Source of the DNA: Nitrososphaerota archaeon
GTDB taxonomy: Archaea > Thermoproteota > Bathyarchaeia > Bathyarchaeales > Bathycorpusculaceae
Direction of reading: 5' to 3'
NCBI GenBank assembly: GCA_031260365.1
Contig: JAIRJY010000120.1
Location: 1 to 5,950 of the forward strand
Length of the DNA stretch: 5,950 bases
Shown: in pieces, positions 4,831 through 5,950 of the stretch
Position numbering within the stretch: the stretch's first letter is position 1
Layout of the letters: each line of letters opens with the position of its first letter
Notes under the pieces: generated by a model
What the model saw: the letters and a program-made list of their open reading frames with translations, nothing else
Databases searched by the model: none
Told to the model about the DNA's origin: nothing
Translations under genes and position numbers: made by a program

Positions 4831-5950
4831 ATGTGTACTTCGAAAAGACTTTTTGGCACAAATGGCGTACGTGGACTTACAAATGTTGTTTTAACACCCG
4901 ATGTGGCAGTTAAGATTGGTTTAGCCATTGGAATCTTTTTTGGAAAGAAAAAATTGGTTTTAGGTCATGACGCGAGAACCAGTGGTTCAATGTCAATTAA
5001 AGCGATAATATCAGGTTTAACTGCGGCTATGTGTAATGTGTGTTTTGCTGGTATGGCACCAACACCATCTCTTCAGTTTGCTGTTAAGAATCACAAAATG
5101 GATGGAACCGTTATTGTTACAGCATCGCATAATCCCGCTGAGTATAACGGGATTAAGGTCATTTGGAGCGAGGGTATTGAAACATCACATGAACATGAAG
5201 TTGAAATTGAGAGGCTATATTTTGATAACAGGTTCAGTTTTACTTCGTTGGATAAATTAGGAGAAGTAAAAGAGTTATCAGGTATAATTAATAATGAATA
5301 TATTTCTGCGATTAAAACACATGTAGATGTAGAAAAAATTTCCGAGAAACATTTTCATATAGTTGTTGATACGGCAAACAATGTGGGAGGGTTAACTACA
5401 CCATTTTTGATGCGGGATATAGGTTGTAAAGTAACCAGTATAAATACGAAGAACGATGGAACGTTTCCAGGTAGACAACCGGAACCATGTCGAGAGAATC
5501 TTTACGAGCTAGCTGCAACCGTAAAAACGACAGGTGTAGATATAGGTGTAGCTTTTGATGTTGATGTGGATAGAGCAAAATTTGTTGATGAAAACGGTGA
5601 AGTATACATGGGTGATAAAACTTTTGCCATCATTTTAAAATATTTTCTTCTAAAAAATAAAGGTACAACAGTAGTTACTCCAGTAAGTTCGTCAACTCTA
5701 ATAAAAGAAATAGCAGACACCTATAATGGCAAATTTGAGTGGACAAAAGTTGGCAGTGTAACTGTTTCGCATAAAATGATGGAAATTAATGCCAAATTGG
5801 GAGGCGAAGAAAATGGTGGAGTTTTTTATGAACCACACCAAGCAGTTAGAGATGGTGCCATGACCACAACATTGCTTTTAGAAATAATGGCTGAAATGGG
5901 CAAAAAACTTTCTGGACTTATTGCTGAGCAACCACAATATTTTATTGAAA
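4831..5950 (+). CDS. glmM: Phosphoglucosamine mutase / phosphomannomutase, 3' end outside window
   Basis: Members of this alpha-D-phosphohexomutase family interconvert hexose-6-phosphate and hexose-1-phosphate through a phosphoserine; archaeal GlmM makes glucosamine-1-phosphate. The 373 codons present cover about three of the four domains of a roughly 450-residue protein. Visible motifs: KRLFGTNGVRGL at 5-16, TASHNP at 97-102 with catalytic Ser99, the metal loop DVDVDR at 243-248, GDKTF near 261-265, and GGEENGG at 324-330 with RDGAM at 340-344 for substrate binding. GEENGG is the form I associate with archaeal GlmM rather than bacterial GEQSGH. The metal loop usually reads DGDADR; the three Asp and the Arg are kept but the glycine is Val244. 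ATG 4831 follows GAGAGGG by eight bases. It is probably co-transcribed with the nucleotidyltransferase 20 bases upstream, which would use its sugar-1-phosphate. Whether it prefers glucosamine, mannose or glucose is uncertain. Confidence 0.9.
   Translation, partial: MCTSKRLFGTNGVRGLTNVVLTPDVAVKIGLAIGIFFGKKKLVLGHDARTSGSMSIKAIISGLTAAMCNVCFAGMAPTPSLQFAVKNHKMDGTVIVTASHNPAEYNGIKVIWSEGIETSHEHEVEIERLYFDNRFSFTSLDKLGEVKELSGIINNEYISAIKTHVDVEKISEKHFHIVVDTANNVGGLTTPFLMRDIGCKVTSINTKNDGTFPGRQPEPCRENLYELAATVKTTGVDIGVAFDVDVDRAKFVDENGEVYMGDKTFAIILKYFLLKNKGTTVVTPVSSSTLIKEIADTYNGKFEWTKVGSVTVSHKMMEINAKLGGEENGGVFYEPHQAVRDGAMTTTLLLEIMAEMGKKLSGLIAEQPQYFIE

Overview
This is a low-GC biosynthetic window that looks archaeal. 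The pointers are an archaeal-type phosphoglucosamine/phosphomannomutase (GEENGG sugar loop rather than the bacterial GEQSGH), a nucleotidyltransferase fused to a left-handed beta-helix as in archaeal NDP-sugar synthases, TATA-box-like sequences about 25-30 bases ahead of likely transcript starts, T-run terminators without hairpins, and Shine-Dalgarno motifs of the GGTG/GTGAT kind. The protein style recalls Bathyarchaeia or other TACK-group archaea with low GC, but that placement is an impression from remembered families, not a computed result.

Layout. (1) Positions 1-618, minus strand: the end of a tryptophan operon, trpF followed by the first 19 codons of trpB, which overlaps trpF by 13 bases. 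(2) Positions 619-1000: mostly non-coding sequence with an unassigned, probably non-functional open frame. (3) Positions 1001-1088, minus strand: a complete tRNA-Leu(GAG) with an encoded CCA end and a TATA-like box upstream. (4) Positions 1228-3366, plus strand: a cysteine-synthesis pair, cysK (O-acetylserine sulfhydrylase) then cysE (serine acetyltransferase). cysK is preceded by a possible 11-codon leader ORF. Between the two genes lie a T-rich terminator-like stretch and a TATA box, so cysE may have its own promoter. (5) Positions 3367-3721: non-coding, ending in a TATA box and a clear ribosome-binding site. (6) Positions 3722-5950, plus strand: an NDP-sugar synthase and, 20 bases later, a GlmM-like mutase that runs off the window.

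How the genes work together. CysE acetylates serine and CysK swaps the acetyl group for sulfide to make cysteine. The mutase makes a hexose- or hexosamine-1-phosphate, which the nucleotidyltransferase activates to an NDP-sugar for glycan synthesis. TrpF and TrpB act in tryptophan synthesis. All recognised genes are ordinary housekeeping functions and I see no novel defence or mobile system. The points most worth a second look are a four-cysteine motif at the N-terminus of CysE and its atypical C-terminal tail, the altered metal loop (DVDVDR) in GlmM, the lack of the usual acetyltransferase motif in the nucleotidyltransferase, and the leader ORF ahead of cysK.
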